DNA of 64,000 nucleotides from Bacteroidota bacterium (GCA_026224775.1 JAMFRP010000026.1:1-64000); one strand, 5' to 3'; positions 1 through 9,631 are shown, counted from the stretch's first letter. A program made the numbers and translations. The notes: generated by a model from the letters alone, not told the origin.

Positions 1-1346
1 TAAATGTGTCTTTCCCGCAGATTCAGCGAAATCTTGGTGGCGGATTGAGCGATGCCGCCTGGATGATCACCGGGTACAGTATCGCAAATGTTATTATTCT
101 ACCGATGTCCGGTTGGCTGGGCAACTACTTTGGGCGTAAAAATTATTTTTTAATTTCGATTATCCTGTTTACGGTGGCATCTTTCTTATGCGGGCAATCG
201 CATAGCCTTGGCGAGCTGATAGGCTTCCGGATACTACAAGGGCTCGCCGGAGGTGGTTTACTTTCTACGGCACAGGCGATCCTGTTAGATACCTGGCCCC
301 ATGAACAGGCCAGCACAGCTACCGTCTTGTTTAGCGCAGGCGCAATTTTCGGCCCAACAGTAGGCCCTGCAATCGGTGGTTATATAATTGACCATGCAGC
401 CTGGCGCTGGATATTTTATGTGAACATACCTTTTGGGATTTTAGCCGCCGCCTTTACTTACTGGTTTTTACGGCCCACACCGCATGCAGGTAAAGGTAAA
501 CAGGTCGACTGGCTGGGGATCGGACTGCTGGCATTAACTGTCGGCAGCTTGCAGTTCATTTTAGAAAAGGGACAGGACTTTGGATGGTTTTCCAACACTT
601 ATATAGTATTGCTGACGATTGTAGCAGTAATCGGACTTATACTGTTTTTACGCCGTGAATTAAAAATTGATTACCCGGTGGTCAACTTTAAGATCATGCG
701 CCACAAAAGTTTCGCTGCCGGGATGATCACATCCTTCGTATTTGGAGTGGCCTTCTACGGATCGTTATTCCTATTTCCGATATTTTGTCAAACCATACTG
801 GGCTTTTCAGCACAAAGAACTGGCTTGTTGCTTGCGCCAAGCGGTCTGTTTACTTTATTGACCATGCCGGTTGTCGGTGTTTTATTGAAGAAAAAAGTAC
901 CTGCACAATTCATAGCAACATTTGGCGCTATCCTCTTTTTTAGCTTTTCTTTTTGGCTGGGCCATTTTGGAATGTCATCAACCCCGGGTGATTTCTTTTG
1001 GCCTTTAGCCTTGCGGGGGGTAGGCATGGCGATGTTATTTGTTCCGATACTCAACGTGGCTGTAGCCAGTTTACAGGGAGCGGAAATCGGCCAGGGAACC
1101 GGCTTGAACAATATGATGCGCCAGTTGGGCGGCTCATTGGGTATCGCGGTGATCACCATTTTTATCCACTTCCGTTTTTTGTCGCATATACAAGCCCTCC
1201 AACCTCTGACAAGCAATATAACGGCTGCCGCTAATAAACAAGGCTTGCTGCTGACTTATCACGATTCTTATGTGGCAGTAGGCCTTATTATGCTGATAGG
1301 GATACCCCTTTTATATATGGCACCGCTTAAAAAACGAGTAGTATGA
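1..1346 (+). CDS. DHA2-type MFS drug efflux transporter, 5' partial
   Basis: This is an inner-membrane multidrug/proton antiporter of the 14-TM DHA2 (EmrB/QacA-like) class, seen as about 447 residues. The reading frame is open to the left edge: the first full codon, at position 3, encodes Asn and matches the N-V-S-x-P-Q-I-Q stretch of the second pump at 49.7 kb, so the GTG at 6 is not the start and roughly 40 N-terminal residues lie outside. Visible family marks are the motif-A loop GWLGNYFGRK and the motif-C-like GPTVGPAIGGY. It is clearly paralogous to the 49697-51244 transporter. Its stop overlaps the start of the deleted MarR gene by 4 nt (ATGA), so the two were one operon. Substrate unknown. 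Confidence 0.93.
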   Translation, partial: NVSFPQIQRNLGGGLSDAAWMITGYSIANVIILPMSGWLGNYFGRKNYFLISIILFTVASFLCGQSHSLGELIGFRILQGLAGGGLLSTAQAILLDTWPHEQASTATVLFSAGAIFGPTVGPAIGGYIIDHAAWRWIFYVNIPFGILAAAFTYWFLRPTPHAGKGKQVDWLGIGLLALTVGSLQFILEKGQDFGWFSNTYIVLLTIVAVIGLILFLRRELKIDYPVVNFKIMRHKSFAAGMITSFVFGVAFYGSLFLFPIFCQTILGFSAQRTGLLLAPSGLFTLLTMPVVGVLLKKKVPAQFIATFGAILFFSFSFWLGHFGMSSTPGDFFWPLALRGVGMAMLFVPILNVAVASLQGAEIGQGTGLNNMMRQLGGSLGIAVITIFIHFRFLSHIQALQPLTSNITAAANKQGLLLTYHDSYVAVGLIMLIGIPLLYMAPLKKRVV

Positions 1347-1567
1347 AGATAGACGAAGTAATACAATGCACAGACTTTGAAGATAATTACCAGAAGGCGA
1401 TTATCAATATCCATTACACTTATAGCTGGTTAAACAATGTTTTTCGCGGCGACTTTCAAAAGTTTAAGCTGATTGATATAGCAAAAACCCTTACCGAAGA
1501 TGAGGCCGAAACATTGAACAAACTTTTGGAAAGAGTGAGGGGCAGTGATTTACCGATCTATTATTAA
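1343..1567 (+). pseudogene. MarR-family regulator with internal deletion
   Basis: The 74-aa product joins the two ends of a Bacteroidota MarR protein. Residues 1-43 resemble the N-terminal dimerisation helix (motif NIHYTYSWLNNVF), and residues 46-70 resemble the last helix (TLTEDEAETLNKLLERVRG). The roughly 75 residues that normally sit between them, including the whole winged-helix DNA-binding domain, are missing, and the frame is kept. It is translationally coupled to the efflux pump by a 4-nt overlap, as expected for a pump regulator. It probably cannot bind DNA; it could still dimerise with an intact homologue. The family assignment rests on remembered family sequence, not a search. Confidence 0.6.
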
Positions 1568-1611
1568 ATCATGATCATCAAATTCAATAAAAAAAAATAA
1601 ACAAAAAATCA

Positions 1612-2826
1612 ATGGAACAAATTATGAACACGATTAACCAAATCACACCGCAATCAGCGGGGGCTCTAACTTTCAGCCCTGAGGGTGTCCTATTCGTAGG
1701 CGATAATAAACTGGGAGCCGTTTTCGCCTTCGAGACGGAACGCGGCCAGGCCCCGGCCTTGCTTGATCCCTTCATTTTCGAATCGATTGACGAGAAGATT
1801 GCCGCAAAGCTGGGCGTTACAGCCAAAAGCCTGGTGATGAACGGAATGGCAGTCCATCCCGTAACACGCCAGCCATACCTGTCAATCGGCGTGCGCAAAG
1901 GCGATAGTCTGGAGCCAGCAGTCGTAAGTGTCTCTCTGGATGGGGAGGTTCACCCGTTCGATCTCTCATCGTCAAATGTGACGGTGCACCAATTGACCGA
2001 CGTTCCCGACGAAAACAAGCACTTTAAGTCACGGGCCGGCACTTTCCCATACCCGCCAGCGGAAGTCTTTGAAGCGAAGGCGCGAACACCGCTTCGTTCT
2101 ATGACAATTGTGGATTTGAAATTTCACGCTGGAGAAGTTTATGTCGCCGGTGTCTCGAACCAGGAGTTTTCTTCTACTTTGCGCCGGATACCTTATCCGT
2201 TTACCGGTGCGGCCAGTGAGACACAATTAGAAATTTATCACGTCGCTCATGGCATCTACGAAACCCGCGCGCCGATAAGGGCAATGCAATTTGCCAACAT
2301 CGATGGTGAGGATACACTTGTAGCCGCCTACGCCTGCAGCCCACTCGTTACCATTCCGGTTTCCGAGCTTAATCATGGCGCGAAAATAACGGGTAAAACA
2401 ATCGGCGATATGGGCAACGGTCAACCAATAAGCATGGTTGCCTACCGTGACGGTGATCAGGATAAATTGTTTATCACTATTCTTGGTCGCGGTCCTATGA
2501 TAGTTCCGATTTCCGGAATTAGCTCTGCCGAAGGCTTCACGCCAGAGAACCGTCCTGCCCAAGGCCCTATGCTGGATCAACACCCTGCCATGCCTGCCGG
2601 GCCGGTTGGCAAGCAGGTGCTATTTGTCGGATCCTCGTTACGGGCGGACCTGTTCAGCGAACGCTTCTTTGTTTCACTGACCCGCTACCCGGACACCGGC
2701 GATCTGACGCTTGAAACCCTGATGGTTAGCCCACTTCCCGCAAGGATTGACAAGATCTGGGTGGAGTTTGATTTCCCGGGAGTCGAGATGGTGCACAGGT
2801 CGGTGCCACCTAAACCTGTTCAGTAA
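1612..2826 (+). CDS. uncharacterised soluble protein, beta-propeller-like
   Basis: This 404-aa protein is not recognised. It has no signal peptide or membrane segment. The sequence alternates short hydrophobic strands with Gly/Asp turns (for example LTFSPEGVLFVGDN near the start and LVMNGMAVHPVTRQPYLSIG around residue 70), which suggests a beta-propeller similar to SMP-30/NHL-type folds. Two starts are possible, 1612 and the in-frame ATG at 1624. The stop overlaps the next gene by one base (TAATG), indicating translational coupling. The stretch 1612-3521 looks richer in G+C than its neighbours and uses codons such as CGC and GTC more often, which suggests acquisition from a higher-GC donor (inference). 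Confidence 0.7.
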   Translation: MEQIMNTINQITPQSAGALTFSPEGVLFVGDNKLGAVFAFETERGQAPALLDPFIFESIDEKIAAKLGVTAKSLVMNGMAVHPVTRQPYLSIGVRKGDSLEPAVVSVSLDGEVHPFDLSSSNVTVHQLTDVPDENKHFKSRAGTFPYPPAEVFEAKARTPLRSMTIVDLKFHAGEVYVAGVSNQEFSSTLRRIPYPFTGAASETQLEIYHVAHGIYETRAPIRAMQFANIDGEDTLVAAYACSPLVTIPVSELNHGAKITGKTIGDMGNGQPISMVAYRDGDQDKLFITILGRGPMIVPISGISSAEGFTPENRPAQGPMLDQHPAMPAGPVGKQVLFVGSSLRADLFSERFFVSLTRYPDTGDLTLETLMVSPLPARIDKIWVEFDFPGVEMVHRSVPPKPVQ

Positions 2827-3521
2827 TGCTGATCCGCATCTCTCCTGAAGCCAAAGTGCTTCCCGCAAACACCTTGCGGTTCTATATATATTTTTCAAGG
2901 CCGGGAGAGGCGCACTTTGATCGTGAGCAACTCTGGCTGATAAACGAGGAGGGTCAGATTGTGCCTGATCCCTTCCTCGTTCTGTCTCAGGAACTCTGGT
3001 CTCATGATGGAAGCCGCCTGACGGTGCTGATGGAGCCTGGAAGGATTAAGCGCGGTATGAGTGAAGACCCGTCTCACGAGCCGGCGTTTGTCGTCGGGCG
3101 GACGTATAGCCTTATTATCACAGCGCTCGGACAAACAGCGCGCCACACCTTCCGTGTAAGCGATCCCGTTCTGGAAGCGATCGACGAGATCGGCTGGCGT
3201 ATCGTCTCACCAATGGTGGGGAGCCTCGATCCCGTCGTCGTGCATTTTGACAGGGTTATGGACGCTGCCCTTTGCGAGGATGAGATTAGGATTTTGTCAT
3301 CTTCCGGAGAGGTAGTTCAGACGCGTATATCACTCGCACGGGACGGGACCACAATGCAGTTTATTCCGAGCCACCCCTGGAACGCCGGGGAGCATAGCCT
3401 CGTCGTCTCAGATCGCTTCGAAGACGTTTGCGGCAACAGATTGGGCGAGGCACTGGATCATGATCTGAACGCAGCCGGAAGACCACGGGCCGGGATGATC
3501 AGTTTTATTCCGCGCAGCTAA
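2826..3521 (+). CDS. uncharacterised protein with Ig-like beta domains
   Basis: This 231-aa protein is not firmly recognised. Two roughly 100-residue halves look all-beta. The second half contains the pattern PMVGSLDPVVVHFDRVMD and ends with a SDRFEDVCGNRLG stretch, which is reminiscent of bacterial Ig-like (SbsA_Ig/Big_5) domains that mark post-fold 'GN' turns. There is no signal peptide, unusual for such domains, so it would act in the cytoplasm or pair with the preceding protein. It is coupled to the upstream gene by TAATG and shares its G+C-rich composition. The two genes probably moved together and act together. Confidence 0.68.
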   Translation: MLIRISPEAKVLPANTLRFYIYFSRPGEAHFDREQLWLINEEGQIVPDPFLVLSQELWSHDGSRLTVLMEPGRIKRGMSEDPSHEPAFVVGRTYSLIITALGQTARHTFRVSDPVLEAIDEIGWRIVSPMVGSLDPVVVHFDRVMDAALCEDEIRILSSSGEVVQTRISLARDGTTMQFIPSHPWNAGEHSLVVSDRFEDVCGNRLGEALDHDLNAAGRPRAGMISFIPRS

Positions 3522-3571
3522 AATTGTATTTAATTTCTCTTATAAATAACACACGTTACAAAGTAAACATT

Positions 3572-4300
3572 ATGAAAAAACTAGAAAATAAAGTCGCCGT
3601 TATTACCGGCGCTACATCGGGCATGGCCCTGGCCACAGCCAAATTATTCGTAGAAGAAGGTGCTTATGTATTTATCACCGGCCGCAGGCAAAAAGAACTG
3701 GATGAAGCCGTTGCAGCCATCGGCAGCAATGTGACCGGATTTTTGGGTGATTCGGCAAACCTGTCGGACCTTGACCGCTTATTCGAAACAGTTAAGCGTG
3801 AAAAAGGACATATAGATGTATTGTATGCCAGTGCTGGTGTCGCAGACTTTGTACCATTTGGAGACGTCAGCGAAGAAAGCTTTGATAAGCAGTTTAACCT
3901 CAATGCAAAGGGTACTTTCTTTACAGTGCAAAAGGCGCTCCCTTTGCTCCGTGACTACGCGTCTATCATCATGACCGGCACAATAGCCGCAAGAAAAGGA
4001 ATGCCAAACCTAAGTGTATATGGTGCCAGCAAGGCCGGCCTTCTGACTTATGCCAAAGCATGGACCAACGAACTAAAATCAAGGAGCATCAGAATTAACG
4101 TCATTAGTCCAGGCCCAATTGAGACGGCTGCTTTTGAAGGAAAGGATGACATGAAGAAGCACATGGCTTCACTTATTCCGATGGGGCGTATGGGGCAATC
4201 TGAAGAAATCGCTACTACGGCGCTATTCCTGGCATCAGCAGATTCTAGCTTCATTACAGGTAGTGAAATTTGTGTTGATGGTGGTTTTGCACAGGTATGA
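3572..4300 (+). CDS. SDR family NAD(P)-dependent oxidoreductase
   Basis: This 242-aa classical short-chain dehydrogenase/reductase has the cofactor motif TGATSGMA near residue 12, where the usual TGxxxGIG is altered by Met-Ala. It also has the NAG-equivalent ASAG, a YxxxK catalytic pair in YGASK, and the C-terminal TGSEICVDGGF. An upstream in-frame ATG at 3524 would add 16 residues unlike any SDR start, so ATG 3572 is preferred. Such proteins reduce or oxidise small carbonyl or alcohol substrates in the cytoplasm; the substrate cannot be told. It is a paralogue of the SDR at 11016-11765. A hairpin just downstream (4313-4377) may terminate it. Confidence 0.9.
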   Translation: MKKLENKVAVITGATSGMALATAKLFVEEGAYVFITGRRQKELDEAVAAIGSNVTGFLGDSANLSDLDRLFETVKREKGHIDVLYASAGVADFVPFGDVSEESFDKQFNLNAKGTFFTVQKALPLLRDYASIIMTGTIAARKGMPNLSVYGASKAGLLTYAKAWTNELKSRSIRINVISPGPIETAAFEGKDDMKKHMASLIPMGRMGQSEEIATTALFLASADSSFITGSEICVDGGFAQV

Positions 4301-4312
4301 TTTAATTATTAA

Positions 4313-4377
4313 AGCAATGATCAATGAACGTTCTCCTTTTTAAAAAGTTAATAATTAGGAGAACTTCATTCATTGCT
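4313..4377. terminator. long imperfect inverted repeat after SDR gene
   Basis: The arms AGCAATGA...GTTCTCCT (4313-4337) and AGGAGAAC...TCATTGCT (4358-4377) pair over about 18-20 bp with a small bulge. They enclose an A/T-rich loop containing a T-run and an A-run. The position 13 nt after the SDR stop suits a transcription terminator; it lacks a clean T-tract after the right arm, so an RNA-processing hairpin is also possible. Confidence 0.5.
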
Positions 4378-4681
4378 CTGAAAGACGTGCGGTGCTTTAA
4401 CAAGCAAAGTGTTATTATGGTTTATGGATCGATTTTTATTCTTAGTCAATTTTTATTGCAATTCTTGCATAATTAATGATAAGATTGTGAAGCGATCTGA
4501 AACATAAAACAGACACCTTAGATGCAATCACAAACCATTGATATACAGGGAAAAATAAACATTATGAGTGTTTGGAATAACACCTATTAGGCTACCTTAT
4601 ACAATCATTAATGGTTAAAGTATTGAAAGTCACTACAATTATTTTATCGGTTCGAGCCTGGACAGGAGCAAAAAACGGCCT

Positions 4682-4834
4682 TTACCATATCAGGTCTGGT
4701 TTAATTACGTCAACTGCCAACGCTTTACTTCTATCTTCAGATAGAAGTACTTCATAGCCCTCTTCCTTAAAGAAAATATGGAGTATCTATAAAATATCCG
4801 GATCATCTTCAATGATTAAAATTCGCTTCGGCAT
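4682..4834 (-). pseudogene. remnant of a CheY-like receiver (response regulator)
   Basis: On the minus strand, translation from ATG 4834 gives MPKRILIIEDDPDIL, a TAG stop at codon 16, then in the same frame ILHIFFKEEGYEVLLSEDR and ALAVDVIKPDLIW before a TAA. This is the first third of a receiver domain with the acidic pair E-D-D and the beta3 lead-in KPDLI. It breaks off just where the phospho-acceptor Asp should follow. The stop plus the loss of the rest make it a dead fragment. Single-domain receivers like this often sit beside multi-PAS kinases such as the one starting at 4985, so it was probably that kinase's partner (inference). Confidence 0.7.
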
Positions 4835-4984
4835 GAGGCGTACATGTTGACCGCCTAAATAATTACTAGTTTCCGTTCACAAAGCGGAGCCGGACAATGA
4901 TCGTTACTTGTAATCGCAACAATTTTCCTTGTAGTATACTTTTTAAATTATTTATTTATTTTTGGTCAATTACGCCCCCTGTTC

Positions 4985-7861
4985 ATGACCAAAAACAACA
5001 AACTGCCCCAATCAAATAATCTTCCATTTTTAAGTGGCGGCGGTGAAATGGGCGAGTTGATCCGAAGCCTGAACTGGTCGGGCAACCCGCTGGGTGATCC
5101 GGGTTCATGGCCGGATGCTTTAAAGCAAACCGTCAGCATGATGCTGAAAAATAGTTTTCCCGTTCTGATCTGCTGGGGTCCGGACTTTATCCAGCTCTAT
5201 AATGATGCTTTTCGGCCGATCAACGGCGAATCCAAGCACCCGCAGGCGCTGGGCGGCAGCGCACGGGATACTTATGCGGAAATATGGGACATCATCGGGC
5301 CGATGTTTGGCGAAGTTATGCAGGGCAAAACACATGGTTTTCCAAACTTTATGGTGCCACTGGATAGGAACGGCTATACAGAAAATTGTTATTTTGATTT
5401 CTCCTACAGCCCCATAGCTGATCTCGATGATAGCATCCAGGGCGTGCTGGTCATCTGTATAGAAACCACTGAAAAATTAGGAGCGATTGCGCAAGCTGAA
5501 AAAGCACAAAAGGAAACGATCATTGAACGTGACCGGCTCAGGAACTTTTTTTTACAGGCGCCGGCAGGGATCTGTGTGCTTGACGGCCCGGAATTAACGT
5601 TCGAATTGATCAACCCGCTTTACCAGCAACTATTTCCCGGCAGGGCCCTTTCGGGCAAACCGTTGCTGGAGGCTGTCCCGGAAGTTAAAGATTCCGCCAT
5701 ATGGGAGATTTTGCAAGGCGTTTATCAAACAGGGAAAACATTCGAAGGTAATGAATTACTGATTCCACTAGCCCGGACGACGGATGGACCTGTGGAAGAT
5801 CGCTATTTTAACTTTATTTACCAGGCAAGAACGGACAGTTCAGGCACTGTAGACGGAATCATGGTGTTTGTGATCGAAGTAACCGACATGGTGCTCGTTA
5901 AACAAAAGGTCTTAGAAAGTGAGCGGGAACTGGAGCAGATGCTCAATTTACTGCCCGCGCACGTTGTCGTTATCCGGGGTAATGAACTCGTGGTGGAAAT
6001 GATCAATGATTCCAATTTGGCCTATTGGGATAAAAAGAAGGAAGAAACCATAGGTAAACCTTTATTGGTAGTGCTTCCCGAGTTAGCAGACCAGCCTTTT
6101 CCGGGCCAGCTTAACCAGGTCATGGAGACGGGTGAAGTGATCTCCGTCAAAGAAAGTATCGTAACTTTTATTGAACCTGATGGCAGCAAGCGTATTACTT
6201 ATGTTGATTATAGTTATCAACCCTTAACTGATGCAAACGGGCAGCGAAACAGGGTACTGGTCATGTCTTTCGAAGTGACCGATAAAGTTGCATCCCGCAA
6301 GTTGCTGGAACAATACGCCAACGACTTACAGGCATTGAACGAGGAATCAAGCGCTGTTAACGAAGAGCTGGCCGCAACAAATGAAGAATTAATAACGACA
6401 CAGGCCCGGTTGGAGGATAGTTTTTCCGAACTTGCCAGCAGCGAAGCCCGGTTCAGGTACCTCATCCAGGAAGCGCCGGTTGCCATCGGTGTGCTGAACG
6501 GCCGGGAGCTATTGATAGAATCTGCGAATGATATGATCCTGCGGATATGGGGTAAGTCAAATAACGTCCTGGGCTTGCCGCTGGAATTGGCCTTGCCGGA
6601 AATACAAGGGCAACCCTTTCTCGGTATCCTCGATGAAGTCTACACTACCGGTGAGGCTTTTTATGGCAGTGAGACGCTGGCAAAACTAGAACAAAACGGG
6701 GAAATGCAGGACGTCTATCTGAATTTCGTTTACCAGCCTATTGCTGACGAAACCGGCGCTACAAAAGATATCCTGGTAGTTGCCATCGATGTAACCGAGC
6801 AGGTAAAAGCGCGCGAACTGGTCAAGGAAAGTGAGCAAAAACTCCAATTACTGGCGGATAATATGTCCCAATTGGCCTGGATGAGCGATGAGAACGGCTA
6901 TATTTTTTGGTATAACCAGCGCTGGTTCGATTATACCGGCACCACGCCGGAGGAAATGGAAGGCACAGGCCGGCACAAAGTCCTGCATCCTGATGAGATC
7001 GCACGGGTCATTCAAAAATATGAACGGGATTTTGAAAAAGGCATTATATGGGAGGATACTTTTCAATTACGTGCGAAAGACGGTACTTACCGCTGGTTCT
7101 TATCCCGTGCTATTCCGTTCAAAGACGAAAGTGGTAAGATCACCCGTTGGTTTGGTACCAATACTGATATAACACAGGAACGCGCCTTAGCACAGCAAAA
7201 AGATGATTTCATCAGCATTGCCAGCCATGAATTAAAAACGCCGATCACCAGCCTGAAAGCTTCGCTCCAATTGATGGACCGGATGAAGGACAATCCTTCC
7301 GCACAGTTGCTGCCGAAATTGATTGACCAGTCGAACAGGAGCATGCAAAAGCTGGGCGCGCTGGTCGAAGAACTGCTGAACAGCAGCCGCCTCACCGAAG
7401 GACAATTACATTTGTCCAAGACCAGGTTTAAGGTTTCAGAATTACTGGAGGGCTGCTGCCACCATGTTAGGGTAGCCGGAAAGCATAACCTGGTTTTTGG
7501 CGGCGACAGGGATTTGGAAATTCATGCCGATGAACACCGGATCGACCAGGTTGTCGTAAATTTCGTTAACAATGCCGTCAAATATGCGCCGGATTCCAAA
7601 GATATCTGCCTTAACGTCGAAAAAATTGGCAACATGGCAAAAATATCCGTCAAAGACACTGGTCCAGGTATTGCACCTGATAAGATCCCTCACCTTTTCA
7701 GCCGTTATTACCGCGCGGATTACTCGGGAAGCCAGTATTCTGGTTTAGGCTTAGGTCTCTACATCAGCGCCGAAATCGTCAAAAGGCACGGGGGAGAGAT
7801 CGGCGTCGATAGCGAATTAGGAAAAGGCAGTACTTTTTGGTTCAAATTGCCCATTGACTAA
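4985..7861 (+). CDS. multi-PAS sensor histidine kinase
   Basis: This 958-aa protein has no transmembrane segment, so it is a cytoplasmic sensor kinase. About five PAS-type sensory domains follow one another: roughly residues 20-165, 185-305, 315-440, 495-605 and 615-735. The last is a PAS_3-like unit with WFDYTGTTPEEMEG. A coiled-coil of Glu/Leu repeats near 440-480 separates the third and fourth. The HisKA box SHELKTPITS places the phospho-His at residue 748, followed by a HATPase domain with N box (VVNFVNNAVKYAP), G1 (DTGPGIAP) and G2 (GLGLGLYI). No receiver or output domain is fused. Its likely partner is the wrecked receiver fragment at 4682-4834. Signal unknown; several PAS units suggest ligands or redox state. 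Confidence 0.95.
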   Translation: MTKNNKLPQSNNLPFLSGGGEMGELIRSLNWSGNPLGDPGSWPDALKQTVSMMLKNSFPVLICWGPDFIQLYNDAFRPINGESKHPQALGGSARDTYAEIWDIIGPMFGEVMQGKTHGFPNFMVPLDRNGYTENCYFDFSYSPIADLDDSIQGVLVICIETTEKLGAIAQAEKAQKETIIERDRLRNFFLQAPAGICVLDGPELTFELINPLYQQLFPGRALSGKPLLEAVPEVKDSAIWEILQGVYQTGKTFEGNELLIPLARTTDGPVEDRYFNFIYQARTDSSGTVDGIMVFVIEVTDMVLVKQKVLESERELEQMLNLLPAHVVVIRGNELVVEMINDSNLAYWDKKKEETIGKPLLVVLPELADQPFPGQLNQVMETGEVISVKESIVTFIEPDGSKRITYVDYSYQPLTDANGQRNRVLVMSFEVTDKVASRKLLEQYANDLQALNEESSAVNEELAATNEELITTQARLEDSFSELASSEARFRYLIQEAPVAIGVLNGRELLIESANDMILRIWGKSNNVLGLPLELALPEIQGQPFLGILDEVYTTGEAFYGSETLAKLEQNGEMQDVYLNFVYQPIADETGATKDILVVAIDVTEQVKARELVKESEQKLQLLADNMSQLAWMSDENGYIFWYNQRWFDYTGTTPEEMEGTGRHKVLHPDEIARVIQKYERDFEKGIIWEDTFQLRAKDGTYRWFLSRAIPFKDESGKITRWFGTNTDITQERALAQQKDDFISIASHELKTPITSLKASLQLMDRMKDNPSAQLLPKLIDQSNRSMQKLGALVEELLNSSRLTEGQLHLSKTRFKVSELLEGCCHHVRVAGKHNLVFGGDRDLEIHADEHRIDQVVVNFVNNAVKYAPDSKDICLNVEKIGNMAKISVKDTGPGIAPDKIPHLFSRYYRADYSGSQYSGLGLGLYISAEIVKRHGGEIGVDSELGKGSTFWFKLPID

Positions 7862-8094
7862 GTTTAATGCGGATATATTATCAATGATATTAACTGGAGT
7901 ACCTTTAAACTTTGTGACGGTTATATAATTTTGTGACAAGAACCTTGTTCATCAAAATAGTATATTAAATAAGTGTTCGAGCTTTACCAGGCATCTCATC
8001 TGTTACCACCCTTTGTATTAATTGCCCGGAACTGCTTTACTTATTGATTTCACAATTCTTTATTAATTTTCTTACTTAGGGATGTTTTGAAATG

Positions 8095-8850
8095 TTACCA
8101 CGGGTTGTTAACCACATGCTCGTCAACGTGGGTAAAAAAGCATCCCGTAGGACCATCATTATCAATACAAGCTAACCAGACAGCCGGCCAGGCGCCCTGC
8201 TCAACGGTATAAGGCGCATTCGGTCCGCCTGAGTCCGTTTGGGTAAGACCGGGGTCGGCACTATTAACTTTTATTCCTTCCTGTCTTAATTCTTTAGCCA
8301 AAGACACTGTGAACATATTCAATGCAGCTTTTGAAGCAGCGTACGGAATGCGTGGCGGCTTTGGACCGTTCTGATGCAAGTGTTCACTGGAGATCGTTAC
8401 CGAGCCAATCGTAGAAGACATATTGACTATACGCCCGGCTGTACTTTGCCGGATCAATGGCAGAAAGGACTGGGTCACCCTCACCTGTGCCAGAAAGTTA
8501 GTTTCCAGAAACTCAAGCAAAAGTTCCTGATTAACCATACTTGGTGCTCCTTCGTCTGTTGCTTTAGGTAAGCGTGCTGCGTTGTTAACTAAAATATCCA
8601 GGTAGCCAAATTTCTCAGTAACAAACTGTACGGTACTGTTTATACTATTTTTGTCGGTTATATCGAGCAAAACAGTGAGTGCATCAATGCCTTCTGCTTT
8701 CAGATCCCCAGCAGCCGCCTGACCTGCGATTGCATTTCTGGCACCTATTAGTACTTTGATTCCCTTTTTACCCAACTGACGCGCAATCTCAAGGCCCAGT
8801 CCCCGGTTGGCCCCGGTGATCAAAGCTATTTTTTTCCGTGTTTCCATCAT
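8095..8850 (-). CDS. SDR family oxidoreductase, carbonyl-reductase-like
   Basis: This 251-aa classical SDR has the nucleotide motif TGANRGLGLEIA, the core NNAA, catalytic Ser in NMSST and the YAASK pair. The NRGLG form is typical of carbonyl-reductase-like SDRs that use NADPH. A 10-residue insertion between Ser and Tyr (around HLHQNGPKPPR) shapes the active site. It lies 59 nt downstream of the Crp-like regulator on the same strand and may share its transcript. The start has two tandem ATGs; either may be used. Substrate unknown. Confidence 0.92.
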   Translation of the reverse strand: MMETRKKIALITGANRGLGLEIARQLGKKGIKVLIGARNAIAGQAAAGDLKAEGIDALTVLLDITDKNSINSTVQFVTEKFGYLDILVNNAARLPKATDEGAPSMVNQELLLEFLETNFLAQVRVTQSFLPLIRQSTAGRIVNMSSTIGSVTISSEHLHQNGPKPPRIPYAASKAALNMFTVSLAKELRQEGIKVNSADPGLTQTDSGGPNAPYTVEQGAWPAVWLACIDNDGPTGCFFTHVDEHVVNNPW

Positions 8851-8909
8851 GATTTTTTTTGCAAGATAGAACGCCCCGAAGCAGTTTACACTTGTCCAAA
8901 GACAAGAAA

Positions 8910-9509
8910 TCAGCCTACCAGTTGTTGCAGGTTCCGGCGGATACGGCTTAAGCTAGTATCTGTAACGCTGAGATAGGAAGCGATATACTTTAACGGCACC
9001 CTTTTGAGCAATTCCGGCTCATTCTTCAGAAAATGGAGATAACGTTCACGGGCGTTTAGCCTTACCCTGAAAAGGTTACGCTGTTTGTGACTAATAAGAA
9101 CTTTTTCATATAATAACCTCCCAAATCTTTCGAAATTGGGATAGTCCCTGAACAGTGAATCTAAGGTTGGCTTATTTACACAAAGTATTATGGAGTCTTC
9201 CAATGCAACTACATTGGTTACGCTGACCGCCGCACCTGAAAAACTAACCAGTTCGCAAGTAAATGAGCCTTCCCGGAAAAAGGCATTTGTGAACTCGGTA
9301 TCTTTGGTATCGTAGGAGTAAGACCGAAAAAGGCCTTCATAAACGAATCCCCACCAATCACCATATTGGCCCTCTTTAAGGAGGTAGTCGCCTTTTGAAA
9401 CCTGGCGGCAATGGAACATCCCTGTTATATTAGCCGCATCTTCCTCCTTTATCGCTATATAAAGGCGAAGTTGTTTGGTAAGCCAACTACAAATTTCTTT
9501 TTCAGACAT
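8910..9509 (-). CDS. Crp/Fnr-family transcriptional regulator
   Basis: This 199-aa protein has a cyclic-nucleotide-binding-like beta-roll (about residues 25-130, with GDYLLKEGQYGDWWGFVYEG), a long dimer helix (residues 130-155) and a C-terminal helix-turn-helix with LKYIASYLSVTDTSLSRIRR. The cNMP phosphate-binding cassette is not conserved, as is common in Bacteroidota members, so the ligand may be absent or different. It is the first gene of a probable operon with the SDR downstream, which it may control. Confidence 0.9.
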   Translation of the reverse strand: MSEKEICSWLTKQLRLYIAIKEEDAANITGMFHCRQVSKGDYLLKEGQYGDWWGFVYEGLFRSYSYDTKDTEFTNAFFREGSFTCELVSFSGAAVSVTNVVALEDSIILCVNKPTLDSLFRDYPNFERFGRLLYEKVLISHKQRNLFRVRLNARERYLHFLKNEPELLKRVPLKYIASYLSVTDTSLSRIRRNLQQLVG

Positions 9510-9631
9510 AGTTTTACAAAACTAACTTAAAGGTGATCAATCTCTATGAGCATATAATGCTTTACGGCATCTCAAAGCACGATTTCCTTTTGTCTTTTTA
9601 TAGTCAACTATTTTACGGCCAACTTGTCCCC

